A stretch of DNA of 64,000 bases from Pleodorina starrii (Eukaryota > Chlorophyta > Chlorophyceae > Chlamydomonadales > Volvocaceae). Location of the stretch: NCBI GenBank assembly GCA_030267565.1, contig BRXU01000001.1, positions 6,138,001 through 6,202,000 on the forward strand, read 5' to 3'. Below the pieces are notes generated by a model. That model ran no database searches and was not told the DNA's origin. It saw only the letters and a program-made list of their open reading frames with translations. Both the position numbers and the translations under genes were made by a program. This document shows positions 21,281-32,928 of the stretch, in pieces (within the stretch, counting starts at the first letter, position 1; each line of letters opens with the position of its first letter).

Positions 21281-22824
21281 ATGTCTTTCACTGCTGGCCG
21301 CCGTCTGCTGGCTTCGTTTGAGTCCCCCTCAACGTCGGGGCGTTCGGATGATGCTCGGCGCGTGCTCGGAGGACGCTCCCTCCCAAGAACAGTTGGTGGG
21401 TATGCCCGCACAATGTTTCTTGGGGCTTCAATTGAGATTCCCTTGTCGTTTGCACAATGCTGAATGCGTTCCGCTCTCTCCGTTGCTTATGGTGTTTTGA
21501 CGACAGCATTTGTCACACCTCGGGGAAGGTGGCCTTGGGAAGCTGTTCGTCCGCCCATTATCAGTACACCATAACTTGATCTAATCATCTACCCTTAATT
21601 TCCATGTCGCAGGTTCTGGCATTCCCCCCGCTGCTCGCGGCTTTCAGATTCCAGGTCGCTCGGTCGTCATGTGCGATTCCTCACGGCCCCCAGCGGGCCC
21701 CTCCACCGTCATCTGCTCGTCCCTTGGCAAGGAGCGCAAAAAGCTCGCCAAGGTTCTCAAGTCGCACCGAAAAGTCCTGGAGAAGCGCCTCTCCGCGCTG
21801 ACCCGCACCGAGGTGGATGCGCCCGTGCTGTCCGAGCTGCTCTCCGAGTTGCGCGTCCTGACCGCCCGTCTTGAGAACCAACGCGCTGCCGAGCTGCTAC
21901 AACGCATGGACGACTCTGACAGCTCCGACTCGGACGATGACGAGTGCCAAACGCGCTCCACGGCGGCGCTGTGCGCGCGCCGCTCCGCGACGCGGCATTT
22001 GGAGTCTTCGCTGGCAACGACGACATCGCCGGCTTGCGCGGCGCCCGGGTCATCGTCTGTGGTGGTCTCGGAGCCTTCCGGCACCAGCGCAGGCAACTCG
22101 ACCAGCATGGTGGTGTCGACGCTGACGGGGGAGATTGAGCTGCCGGTGCCTGCGCCCCAGGAGGGCTGGGTTTGGGACGAGGAGGACTTCAGGGCGGCCA
22201 AGTTTGAGGGCGCCGGCGGCCGCGTGATGGTCTGCACAGGCAGCAAGTGAGTGAACACGTCTTGTCGGGTTGCACTGGGGCTTTTTGGGTGGGAAAAACA
22301 TGCACGTAGTGAGGTCGTGTGAGCATGCACTCGTGGTGCACTCGTACGTATGTATGAAGCTGCTAGTACTCAGGCAAAGAGTGTAAAGGATCTCTCTTCT
22401 TGACGCGCAGATTCTGACGCATGCGCTGCCCAGGGTGTATGGTACTATCCCCTCATTGCTTTGACACACGTCTGATCTCAATACTCACTCTTTCCGGTGC
22501 CCTGGTCTCTCGTCCGCCTCTTGCCTCAGGTGTCAACGCAAGGGCGCCACGGAGGTGCTTCGCGCTGTGTCCGCCCTCGCTGACGGAAACTCGAACATTG
22601 AGGTGGTGCCCTGCAAGTGCGTTGGCAAGTGCTCGGCGGGCGCCGCGCTGCGCGTGCGGCCATTGGGCCAGGCCTGCGCCACCTACACCCAGGTGCGGCC
22701 CGCGCAGCTGGCTGTGGTCTTTTCGGAGCACTTCGCCGCGCCGCCATCGCCCATCTGCGAGTTGGGGCAGCAGGACCCCGCCGCTGCCACGCCAGCTTGC
22801 TGCGTCGAGTGCCAGCAGAACTGA
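21281..22824 (+). CDS. Thioredoxin-like [2Fe-2S] domain protein, DGAT3-like
   Basis: Exons 21281-21395, 21613-22246 and 22530-22824 join with phases 1 and 2 into 347 codons. The N-terminus (MSFTAGRRLLASFESPSTSG) is Ser/Arg-rich and could be a transit peptide. A basic coiled-coil-like segment (GKERKKLAKVLKSHRKVLEK) is followed by an acidic DDSDSSDSDDDE run. The C-terminus has the thioredoxin-like ferredoxin signature: VMVCTGSKCQRKGA (C-x4-C, the second Cys spanning the last splice) then PCKCVGKCSAGAALRV. These cysteines fit a [2Fe-2S] site. Plant soluble diacylglycerol acyltransferase 3 combines a variable N-terminus with this C-terminal domain, so DGAT3 is the best guess. A redox or iron-sulphur protein of another role is also possible. 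A second in-frame ATG at 21669 would give a 290-residue form if exon 1 is wrong. Confidence 0.75.
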
Positions 22825-24029
22825 GGGCCGGGTTGGCTGTCTGGCCTTTTTTGGGTTTTCGGTTTTTGGGTTTTCGTTTTTGGTACGGATGTGGGAACAG
22901 ATCGGGCGGCTCTTTTGTGGGAGCAGACCCGTGGGTCAACGAAAGCGATCTTGTTGCGAACGTGATCTTGCGGCGGCCAAGTGAATGGTCCACATCAGCA
23001 GCGTAGGGAATGAGATGGCAAAATGAATGGCAAGACCATATTGCTATGATTGGTCGGTGTTAGGGTCGATGTTTTAGCTCGGACACCGGGGCAAGTGGGC
23101 GCACCCAAAAAATGTACATCAAGTACGGCCCGGAGAAACGAAAAGTGGTGACAACGCAGCCAAGCAGATTTCGGACAGTGAACTTGGTGCCGTGGTGGAA
23201 CTGGTCGAGGTCGGTTGTTTGAGGTCGGTTTGTGGGTACGGATACGGCGCGGATGCACGCGGTTACGTTTTGGCCTGTGTTAACACGCAGGCATGCTTAT
23301 CTGAGGCCCTTGCCCTGCCATGGGAGTTGTCTCAAGGCGAGGGCTTCCTTATCTGTACGGATATGTACGACCCAACTTGTGTCGTCGTCGTTGTGGTCGT
23401 TTCCATTTTTTGCACCTCTACCAGTCGTCTGGGGCGCAATCGATGTCCATATGGGGACATCGATGGATGAGGATGAGGGTGGATGCGTATGTATAGATGA
23501 GAAGTCCCGTTCAACGTTGTCCCTTGATTGGGTGGAGGTCGGGTTTACTGCTGAGCAGCGGATTGTTTTCTTCCTGCTTGCGATTGTGCAGAGCGCAGAA
23601 GCTGGTGTGCCTCCAGGAGAGTGTTGGGACCTAAGCAGAGAACGAGTCGTTAGACCAAAACCCCTAAAACCCAAACCCAAATGATGGGATGGGTTGACGA
23701 CGATGTCTGTTACGGACGCATGAGCAACAACAATGAGTTGTGGTTTGGGTCGTGTAGTACAGTCGTTGTAGTTCTGATTTCGCATCGCATTTTCAAAAAA
23801 GCGATACCAATTTCATGGTAGTATAGTACCTGTCATGTGAATGTCTCAGTAGAGTGAATAGCTGCGGGCATGTGAGAGAACGCATTCGCGTGTCGTTGCG
23901 TGCGGAGGGCCACCACCCCGCGTGTGTAGCGCTGGCTTGGCAGTATACGGTGCTTTACTGAAAGGGTGATTTTTTCAAATTTTTTGGCTTGAGACTGTTA
24001 ACTGGCAGGACGAGCTATTTGGTTTCAAT

Positions 24030-24034
24030 TGTAA
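24030..24034 (+). terminator. Candidate poly(A) signal TGTAA for the [2Fe-2S] gene
   Basis: TGTAA is the usual poly(A) signal of volvocine algae. This is the first one I noticed downstream of the stop at 22824, about 1.2 kb away. The pentamer is common by chance, so support is weak. Confidence 0.3.
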
Positions 24035-24287
24035 GTTACTGCAATTATCACGAATTATCCATCCGCGTCCGTCGGCATTGATCTTGTGTCGCTCGCTCGC
24101 TCCCTCACACGGCTGTCTGACCGAGATATGCCCGACGAAGACCGCCAGACTGTGTACTTGACCGCCAGGTTGTGCTGCCGAATAAACACGCAGTTAGCTT
24201 CTTAGCATCCTGTTGAAATCGACGTTGCCAACCATTCGAACCCTGGAGCAACGGAGCCAGCAGGATCATCGAGCCAGTGCCACACGC

Positions 24288-24292
24288 TTACA
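24288..24292 (-). terminator. Candidate poly(A) signal for the minus-strand membrane-protein gene
   Basis: TTACA on the plus strand (TGTAA on the minus strand), about 1 kb downstream of the stop at 25289. Support rests only on the motif and position. Confidence 0.3.
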
Positions 24293-25288
24293 AGCACAAT
24301 TCCGTCGCACCAGGTACTCACACACGACGGGTCCATGGTACAGCAACAAACACGCCAGTGCCACTCGCCAGGAGGCGAAACCACACCAATAAAATAACCA
24401 TACGTACCCCAGCCACAAAAAGCTGTTATTCACGACCCCCGATCTCAAGTTCAAGCGAGGGTACAGGTGGCATGGCAGCCAACGCTGCCGCCTCCGCCTC
24501 CGCCGCAAAAAAACATCGACGGCGGCTGTGCCACCGAGCGCCCGCGGCGTCGCCCCCACGACCCGACTGCCCCACAGCCGCCTCCAGGCAGGAGGCAGCC
24601 ATCACAGCCGGGGAGTGGGCTGCGCAGCTCCCTACAGCTCCCTACCCACCAAGAGCAGCCGCCGCCGTTCATCAGGGGCTCACTGACTCAAAACCTGCCG
24701 GGACCCAAAAAGCCCGTCACAGTCAGACAGCAGCAGCCAAGCCAAGCCCTGCCGCCAGGCCCCGCGCAACCTGCGCCCAGCCCCACCCCGTGGTCACGTT
24801 CCTCATTCGGACAGATGCCGCAATCGCAAACCCACTTCCAGGTGCCTGCGCCACTCTCTCACGCACCCACTCACTCACTCACCCACCCATCGCGGAGCTC
24901 TACCATATCCGCCCTTGCAGACTCACGCACCCTCCCGCAGCCCTTCTCTAACCGCCCTCGGGTGCGTCAGCCGAGATGCCAGGATGTGGTACGCGAAGCC
25001 CCTCGCCCCCGGACCCCCGCCTCACCCCGCCCCCGCTTCAAGCCCCCCGCTGCCCCTCAGCGCCGCGGCAGTGACCGCGTGAGGGGAGAGAGGGGGTCAT
25101 CCACTTGAGGGAGGGAGGGAGGGAGGGGGGCGGTACCACCACCCCGCCACCACCTACCACCGCCGCCGCCGCATCGCACCACCGCCCCTCTTCGGCTGCG
25201 GCACTCCACTCCATTCTCAAACCCTCTCCATAACCCACTCGCACTCCAATCTCACTCCACTCTCACTCCATTCCGTGTCTCAGCCCAA

Positions 25289-27461
25289 TCAGTCTCTCAG
25301 CTTGGCCAGCAGTGCCGCCATGTACATGACATCGAACAGCAGCCAGCCAGCCGCCAGCGGCAACACGAACTGCATGGCTGTGCCGCTGTCCCAGCCCAGG
25401 AGCACCTGGGGGGCGAAGCTGCACACTGCCACCGCAATGCCCAGCCGGGACAGAGTCGTGGTGGACTCCTCCCGGCTGGCAGACACCTGCGGCGGCGGCG
25501 GCGGCGGCAACCGGAAAGGACCCGGAGGCGAGGCGGGCGGGGCGGGGCGGGTGAATAAGACAAGAACATGCGAACCTGGGGGCAAGGCTGGCGGCGTGGG
25601 TAGAGGAGAAATCCTAAACAATAATAATTAAATTGTTGCTGGGTCCTTCCGCTGATGTCACCTCAGGCTCCTCTGCTGCGGCTCGTGTTCTTTTATTTTT
25701 ATTTAAAAATTTCTGTTGGTTTTTTGGTAGATATGTTCTACGGCTTAAGTGCAGGTAGAAATCCCGACGGGCCACCACCATCACCCCCACCCCCACCACC
25801 TCGCCCGCCCGCCCCACCTCGTACACCGCCCCGGGCGCAATGATCCTCAGCCCCCAGTCGTACAGCGGCCACAGCAGCTGCTCCACCTTGAAGAACGGCC
25901 GCGACATGTAGCCGGCAGCCAGACCGCACACGCAGCGGAACGCCTCGCCTGGGGTGGGGTGAGGTGGGGTGAGGGGGTGTGAAGTGGGTGAGGGGGATGG
26001 GGTGGAGAGGGGCACCCGTGACGGCAGGGCGAGGGGAGGCAGAGTACCGGTAGGCAGGCCAGCGGGACCGGGCCGGCAGGCAAGAGCGGGAAGAAGGAGC
26101 GGCAGGACGTCCTCCTGCACACCTGCAGCGCAGCCCCCGGTGGATGCGTTGGGTTTCCTCGCCCCCCTCCCACCTCGCCCGCACCCACACAAATCCCCTC
26201 CTCCCCCCGCCCGCTCCCCGCCCCCACTGCCCCCGCCCGCACCCGAGTCCAGTCCTCCCCACAGCTCCGCTCCGTAGAACAGCACCCCCGCCGACACCAG
26301 CTGCAGCCCGGTGGCCAGTCGCAGCAAGTCCACGAAGAACTCCAGCGGGTCCTCGTTGATGCCCAGAGAGCTCAGCAGCGGCCCCAGCTGCTCGTCAGCA
26401 AGCTGCTCAGCCGGACGCAGACCGCGAGGCGGCCCAACAAGGGGAGTGGGTAGGGTGGGTGGGGTTGTGGGTAGGGTAGGGTGGTTGTGAGGAGACGCGC
26501 CGCGGTGGCGTCGTGTAGGGAGCAGGAGGGTACAGTGCGGCAACAGGACATAACGTGGACGGGATGGGAGCATGGGACGGGATGGGATGGGACAGGACGG
26601 GATGGGACGGGATGGGATGGGACAGGACGGGATGGGACGGGATGGGATGGGATGGGACGAAACGGCTGCAAGAGCAGGGTCGACGATGGGAGATGTGGTG
26701 TGTTGATGGGAGCCATATGTCGCAGGCGGCAGCAGGTCGCAGTAGGTAGTGGTAGTTCGAAGCCGTGTCCCCTCGGTGCCAGCCCCCTAACCCCCAGCCC
26801 CCCCTACCTTCTTCATGAGGTCGCCCTGGTCCCCCATCAGGTCGTCAACCTGATCGGTTGGGGGAGGGAGGGAGGGAGGGTCGGGAGTAGGGTCCGCCTG
26901 AGAACCAGTTGATGCGGCAGGCGCTTCCTCTCCCTGCCGCGCACCCACTGCAGCCCGCCAGCGGGCGAGGCCCGCCTCTATGAATTGTACCTCCGACGGA
27001 GGCCGCCCGTGACCCCGGTAAACGCAGCCAAACAGCACACAGCATCCTCCCCGTCCAGCCGCAACACCCACCTTGATGGACTCCAGCACCTGCGCCTCCT
27101 CCGGACTGAGCTCCTTCTTTACGTCCTTTTTTATGGTCTCCCACATGGAGCTGAGCTCAAACTCAATCTGCTGGGCGCTGGGGTCAATCGGCTGGTCGGG
27201 TGCAGCGCCACCAGGCGAGGAAGCTCCTTTGGCGCCGTTGACGGGCGGCTCCTGATTGTTTGATGCATGGAGCGCCGTTAACCGCTGCCGAGGCTTGCAG
27301 GCAAGCAGCCCTGCTGCGGTGATGCCACGCCGGGCGACGCAGTATTGACCCGGCGCCGGAAGCGGGTGAGTAAGACGACACCGATTGCCAACGTTGCTAG
27401 AGCCGTAGCTGGTGGACGTCACGCTGGCGCCCCCCGTCGATTCGATAAGTATGGGCCGCAT
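25289..27461 (-). CDS. Predicted organelle-targeted membrane protein, unknown function
   Basis: Exons 27461-27072, 26990-26808, 26402-26243, 25948-25818 and 25486-25289 join in phase into 353 codons. The first roughly 60 residues look like a plastid transit peptide (MRPILIESTGG; few acidic residues; Arg, Ser, Ala rich). A helical segment follows (WETIKKDVKKELSPEEAQVL), then a Pro-rich linker. The C-terminal half has several hydrophobic segments: LLRLATGLQLVSAGVLFYGA, a stretch around YMSRPFFKVEQLLWPLYDWG, LGIAVAVCSFAPQVLL and VLPLAAGWLLFDVMYMAALL, ending AKLRD. This suggests about four membrane helices, perhaps in thylakoid or envelope. The intron at 26991-27071 is only 81 bp, in frame and with a weak acceptor, so it may be retained as 27 extra residues. 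The third intron (25949-26242) is the least certain; an extra exon could lie in it. I do not recognise the family. Confidence 0.75.
26553..26660. repeat. GGGATGGGACAGGAC-type short tandem repeat (intronic)
   Basis: Runs of GGGATGGGAC(A/G)GGAC units inside the second intron (26403-26807) of the minus-strand membrane-protein gene. On that strand it reads as a C-rich CCCATCCCGTCC array. Confidence 0.8.
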
Positions 27462-27955
27462 TCTCGCTCAGTGCACACAGGCAGGGCCGCAATAGTAAAT
27501 TCGTCGATTATGTGATACAGGGTACTTGTGTGCGCTTTGGAAATATCGGTAACGTTGGCGTAGCCAGTGCAACCCTACAACCTCAGAATCACAGCGAGAG
27601 TGCACAAATAAGCTATTACGATTCGGATTGCGACATTAACTTGTCAGTTAAGGCAGCGCACTAATGATAAACAAGGAAGACAAACCGTGCCGTACGTTTC
27701 GGCTTGCATTTTGATGCTCGAACCATGTTCTCACTGTTAGTGATACTATTCGTTCATGACAATTGTTTGTCATTATTATTACTTGACGTTGCCAAAATAT
27801 TATACGCAATTAAAGACAGACGCACTACCTTCGAGCCGCTGCTCCCTGCTTGGCATCGATATCTGGGCGATGGTCCGCCTAGCACCACCTGCAAACAAAC
27901 TTGCTTAGAGTGAGCGGGTACAGCGATTGCTTTGCACAGGGTGGCTGACTGGACC
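27462..27955. promoter_or_regulatory. Divergent intergenic region, probable bidirectional promoter
   Basis: 494 bp separate the ATG of the minus-strand membrane-protein gene (27461) from the ATG of the plus-strand ten-exon gene (27956). Both 5' UTRs and promoters must fit here unless there are unseen upstream exons. It is more AT-rich than the genes. No specific factor site is claimed. Confidence 0.5.
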
Positions 27956-30900
27956 ATGTCCGCGATGTCGCCGCAACCCCCGACGACCAGCAACGGCGAG
28001 AATGAGAGCATCATTCAGCTCCTCGAGCACTTTAAAGACGATGATGGACGTGTTGCGCTGCTCGTCAAGGAGCTGCAGGAGCTGTCTACCCGGGTGCAGG
28101 TGAAAAAACGGAACCACCAAATCTTCGCTTTTGAACTCATTTGGGTTATGCAACAGCGTATACATTGCACCTCAGGTGGCTGAGCTGGCGACCGTCGACC
28201 CACGCCTGACCACCGGCGGTCGTCAAGGTACGCGCGGTACCGTAGTCCAACTGGTAGGGTAGGCGCACGAGGCCGCACGATGCTGCGCCGCACTTGCCCC
28301 ACTCGCGAGCGCGTGGGAGCTGAGGGAACCTCAGCAGCCGCGGGACGTCACACCCGGGCAGCAGCAGCAGCAGTCGCCGGGGGACACCACACGACAACGG
28401 ATGCCGCCGACGGCGTCACAACCACCCCTGGCCGTCGGCTGCTCACCTGCCCACCTGCCTCCAGGTTCCGGCACCGACACCGGCAGTGGACCCTTCCGGA
28501 GAGGCGGCAGCCCCGACGGAGAGCGCCTCCGCGGCGCCGACGCCTTTGCGGATGCCGTACACCGCGTGAAGCGCTCGATCTACAGCCCGCCGAAGCCCGC
28601 CCGGCAGAGACGCGCGTCGGCCGGCGGCAGCGGCGACGGCGCCGGCGGCACGAGCGGGCGCGGCCAGAGCGCAGCGGGCGCCGGGCGGGTGGAGGAGGCG
28701 CAGCTTCCGGAGCCGCCGCTAGGTGAGGACGAGGACGAGGACGAGGGGTCCGCTCAGTGACGCCGTCTCGGTCCCATCCCGCAGGCCGCATCCCTCGCCG
28801 CCTCACGACCGTCGCCTCCACGCCCCAACCCCCCCCCGGATCCCGAATGCGCACAGATCCTGCCGTGCCGCTGCCGCTGCCCCCCGGCGGTCACGAGTGG
28901 GAGGCGCTGCAGGCGGCCGTCAACGACAGCGTGGCGGCGTTTGGGGCCGCGGCCGCAAAGATGGGCTGGAAGAAGTGGGCGCTCACTCGGGCGCACTCGG
29001 GTGGGTGGCTGGCTGGCTGGCTGGGACACTGCCGGGTGGCTGGCTGGGCGGCTGGTTAGCTGGCTGGGTGGCGGCGGGACCGGGGTGTTGTGTTGCGGCG
29101 TTGCTGCTGCGGGGAGCGGTGCATTGGGGCGGCCCGGGCATCTGCAGCCGCCACAACGTCGGCAGCAGCAGCAGCGGAGCGGGCAGCGGTACCGGGCAGC
29201 GGCGGCAGGGTGGTGGTGGCGGCAGGGGTGGTGGTGGTGGCGGCAGCAGGGGACCCTTCCCTGGTGCTCCCCGCCCTTTCCTGGCCCCTCCCCTCCCTCC
29301 CTCCCTCCCTCCCTCCCTCCCTCCCACCTCCCGCCCTCCCGCCCTCCCTCCCTCCCGCCCCCCCGGCGAGCAGCCCTGCTGGTGAGTCTGTTCTGGTGGG
29401 TGGTGGCGGCGGCCTTCCGCTCCGAGCACCCCTTCAGTCGGCCCATCCAGGACTATGCATTCGGCCACTTCTGTCGGCACTACGTGACGGTGGTGCTGCA
29501 CCTGAGGGGCAAGGCCAGGGACCAGTACCAGCAGGTGGGTGTGGGTGGGTGCGTGGGTGGGTGGGTGGGTGGGTGTGTGAGGCCACGGCGGTGCCCCCAG
29601 CCCCACAGCAGGGGTACCGGCAGGCCCCCACGCCTCCACGGCTCCACAGCTACCCGCAGGCTGGCTACCCGGGGGGGGGGCGCACGGCAGGCCCCACGGG
29701 GACCTGCTGGTTAGACTGCGCAGCCAGCGCCGCTGTGGACTCACGGGGGGGGGGGAAAGGCCACCCGGGGGGGGCTACCCACCCGGGGGGCTACCCAGCC
29801 GCTGATGTTACGGAGCCAGTGCCCGGGGGCCTGCCGTGTAGGCTCGGCAGGGCTTGGGGCTATCGGGTCGTTGGGGCTATCGGGTCGTTGGGGCTATCGG
29901 GTTGTTGGGGCGCCTTTTAGGCTCGGCTGGGCAAAGAGGCCTTTTTGAGCCATTGTTGAGGCGTCTTGGCCCCAGCCAGTCAGTGACTGTACCGTAATGG
30001 GTAAATGCAGGTGTGGATTGAGATGATGGCGGCGGCGGCGTTGTATTTGCTGGCGGAGGTGTTTCCCAGGTGGGGGCGCGGGCGGGCGGGCGGGCAGGGG
30101 GGCGGCGGGGCGGGGGTTGGGGAAGGGCGGCGGTGGTGGTGGCTTTGGCGGTGAGGGCGGCGACAGGGGACGAAGGGGTAAAGGTATGAAGCGGCAATGA
30201 TGATGATAATGATGATGATGATGATGATGATGATAATAATGCTGGTGATGTTGTTGCTGCTGGTGATGATGGTGGTGACGCTGCTGCTGCTACTGCTGCC
30301 GCTGCCGCAGGTCGCAGCACAAATTCGACGACGCGCTCCGAGCGCTGGTGACCAAACAGCTCCGTCTGTGGACCGCCGGCGCCCTCCCAGCCGACATGCA
30401 CCCCTCAGCACACGCAGACGCCCACGACGCAGCCCCCGCGGCGTTCTCCATTGCCGCCACCGCCGCCGCACTGGCGGGGACCGCCGCCGGCGCTACGTCG
30501 GTGCCGCCGACCAGCCACGGCAGCAGCGGCGGCGGCGGCGGGCCGCCGCGGATGCCCGCTTTGATGCGGTCGCCGCCGGCGATGGCGGAGGCGCAGCTGT
30601 CGTCGTACAGCCTGAGCGGGAAATCGACGCCGCGCCAGCGGCCCAGCTCCATGTCCCGGATAAGTCCCGCAGGTACGGCACGGCGCGCATGGCACCGTGC
30701 CGTACGTTTGGGGATGACGCGTGCCGCGGCTTGTGGCTTTGGGGGGTGGGGGCACCCACCGTTGTTCGGCCATTAGGGGGCCCACCAATAACATTGGCGA
30801 TTGGTGGCATCCCCGGGGGGGGCGCTTGGAGCCCTCTGCGGTTGGTGGCTGCACGCGCACAGCTGCACAGCAGCACAGCGTCCGGGCGCTGTGACCCGAA

Positions 30901-32928
30901 GTTCGGGCGCACGCGTTTTCGTTGTTGGCTGGCGCTGGGGGAGCCAATACCTAGCAGCCGCAGCAGCAGCATTCCTTACTTTTATTCTTCTCGTGTGTTG
31001 CTCGCTTGCTTGTGTTGCTTGTTCAGGCTCCACACGGAACAGCGAGCGAGGGACCCACGGGTCACTCAGCGTCGGCGCGGGACACAGCTACGCGTCTGGC
31101 GACGAGTGGGGGACCGACGGCCGCAGCGGCGGCGGCGGCGGCGGTCACGGCGGTCCTCAGTCGTTTGTGTTCACGAAGAACAGTCCGGTGATGGTGCAGA
31201 TGCTGATCGGGGCCAGCGGCGGAGGCGCCGCCGCCGCCGCCGCGGCGGAAGGCAGCGGCGGAGGCGCCGCGGTGGCTGCGCGGCCGATCATCAAGGGCCT
31301 TATGAAGCACACGGTCGGCGGCACGTTGGCCCGAATGCACAGGTACGTGGGTGGGCTGCACAGATGCGGCATGTGCGAGAGGGGCGGGCGGGGCGGATTA
31401 CGGCACCCTCTGCTGCCTCTCGCTGCCTCTGAGCTGCGCCTCGCCTCCCGCGGGGTGCGCCCTCGCGGCTGTCTACCTGCCTGCCTACTTGCGTACCTGC
31501 CCGCCCATAAACCCTGCCTACCTGCCCGCCTTGCCTATCTGCCTGTCTGCCTGCCTGCCTGCCTGTGGTATCTGTCTGCCTGTCAAAGGAGGCCCCTCCC
31601 CTCCCCTCCGCTCCCCCCACCTGCCCGTCATCCGTCATGGACCTTGCCCACCTCATCCACCCCTCCCAGGGCAGCAACCTCCATGCTCCGAAACCCAGCC
31701 AAACCCCTCAACCACCCACAACCGCCTCTCGTCCCCCAGGGCCCTGGACGAGCCAAGCGACGAGGAGCTCAGCTACAGCCGCATGGCGGCGGCCGCCTCC
31801 GTCAGCGCAGCGGATGCGGTGGCGTCGTACGAGGCCAGTCGGCGCGCGGCGGCGGCGGAGGCGCTGGCAATGCGTCGGGGGCTGGTGGAGGCACGCGGCG
31901 CGATCGAGGCGCGGCAGCGGGCCGCCCTGGCCGCCGGCAGCGGACAACTCAAGCAGATGAGCGATCGACTGAGCGGATACATACAGGTGGGTGGGGCGGA
32001 GGGCGTTGGGAATCGGACTGGCTTTGCTGCGGTTACTCCAAACCCCCCTTGGGGCTCAGAAGTGAATGTGGGTCTGGCTGCTGTGCTGTATTCTACATTG
32101 CCCTTCACGCCGTCCTCTTCCTCCTCCTCCCCTGATGTGGTCCCTCCACCTCGCCCTCCTCCTCCTCCCGCTACAGCTCTCTCTTACCTCCCGCCCTTGC
32201 CGCCGCGCCTGCGGTATCCCTCATTCCTACTCCCCGCCCCGCCCCGCCCCGCCCCGCCCCGCCCCGCCCCGCCCCGCCCCGCCCCTGCCCCCATACACAG
32301 AACGATGTGGACCGGCTGATGGCCGGTAAGCCCACCAGCTCTGAGCCCGCCAGCAATGGAGACATCCCCAGCTACCTCAGACCCACGGCGGGGCAGCGAG
32401 GAGGGGAGGCGGTCGGGGAGGGACACGCAGTAAAGCCAGCCAGGCTCATGGCGCCGCTGTACGAGGTACGACAGTAGTGCTGTACGATTGCGGACGGTGC
32501 CGTGCCCGGTGCCGCGCGTGCCGGCAGCACGCCTCGAGGACATGCAACTCGCGGTCCTGGGTCGCGCGCTTCGTTGCGTGCGCGCGGTACCTTCCGCCAC
32601 CCCGGCCAATCCTCCCGGGCCCCCTGGGGGCAAAAATCCCTCCCTCCCTTCGCAAATGTTTCCAAAAAAAATCCCTCCCTCCCTCCCCCGCCCCCCTTCG
32701 CAGATGCGGCGCGTGGAGGGCAACATCCGCGCGGCTCTGGCGGGGGGCCGCCACAGCAGCACCGACACAGTGGCCCGGGTGGCGGCGGTGACGGCGGCGC
32801 GCGAGGCCGCTGCCGCCGCCGACTGGCGGCCGCTGGCCCAGTGGCCCGTGGGCACCAAGGACACGCGGCGGCGTAGATTGGCTTCGCACGTGCTGTACGG
32901 CCTGGATCTGGAGCAGTACGCGTTGTAG
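27956..32928 (+). CDS. Ten-exon gene, 712-residue protein of unknown function
   Basis: Exons 27956-28099, 28176-28227, 28465-28722, 28785-29000, 29374-29534, 30318-30672, 31027-31342, 31740-31986, 32301-32465 and 32704-32928 total 2139 nt with every phase compatible and good GT-AG borders. The first exon is acidic and helical (NGENESIIQLLEHFKDDDGR, VALLVKELQELSTRVQ). Exon 3 is basic and Ser/Gly-rich. Exon 5 holds one strong hydrophobic segment (ALLVSLFWWVVAAAF) followed by HPFSRPIQDYAFGHFCRHY. Exon 6 starts HKFDDALRALVTKQLRLWTA. Exons 8-10 are Ala/Arg-rich and helical and end LYGLDLEQYAL. The exon 6 acceptor was chosen 7 nt after a more upstream CAG because only that keeps the KFDDALRALV frame. 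I recognise no family. Low-complexity Ala/Gly stretches (31205-31280) may be local insertions. Confidence 0.72.
30188..30300 (+). repeat. ATG/GTG/CTG trinucleotide microsatellite (intronic)
   Basis: About 110 bp of GATGAT, GGTGAT and GCTGCT triplets at the end of the fifth intron of the ten-exon gene, running into the acceptor region at 30317. Confidence 0.85.
30673..30705 (+). repeat. Inverted repeat starting at a 5' splice site
   Basis: The sixth intron of the ten-exon gene begins GTACGGCACGG; its exact reverse complement CCGTGCCGTAC lies at 30695-30705. The 11-bp arms with an 11-nt loop would put the GT donor inside a stem. Confidence 0.8.
32228..32285 (+). repeat. CCCCG pentanucleotide microsatellite (intronic)
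   Basis: About ten tandem CCCCG/GCCCC units in the eighth intron of the ten-exon gene, just before the acceptor at 32300. Confidence 0.9.

Larger units (their letters stand above)
22825..25288. other. Convergent 3' regions of two genes
   Basis: Lies between the plus-strand stop at 22824 and the minus-strand stop at 25289. No coding frame is supported. It contains candidate TGTAA signals in both orientations (listed separately), which would give 3' UTRs of roughly 1-1.2 kb, long but not unusual in volvocine algae. A G-rich run (GAGGGAGGGAGGGAGGGAGG) is at 25107-25130. Confidence 0.4.

Noticed and set aside
24220..24310. tRNA-like GGTTCGAAT sequence on the minus strand
   Set aside because: The surrounding bases do not pair into acceptor, D and anticodon stems of a tRNA.
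28723..28760. Extension of exon 3 of the ten-exon gene into an acidic GEDEDEDEG tail ending at a stop
   Set aside because: A good donor (CTAG|GTGAGG) and a phase-matched next exon make this intron sequence; the GAGGAC run is the intron start.
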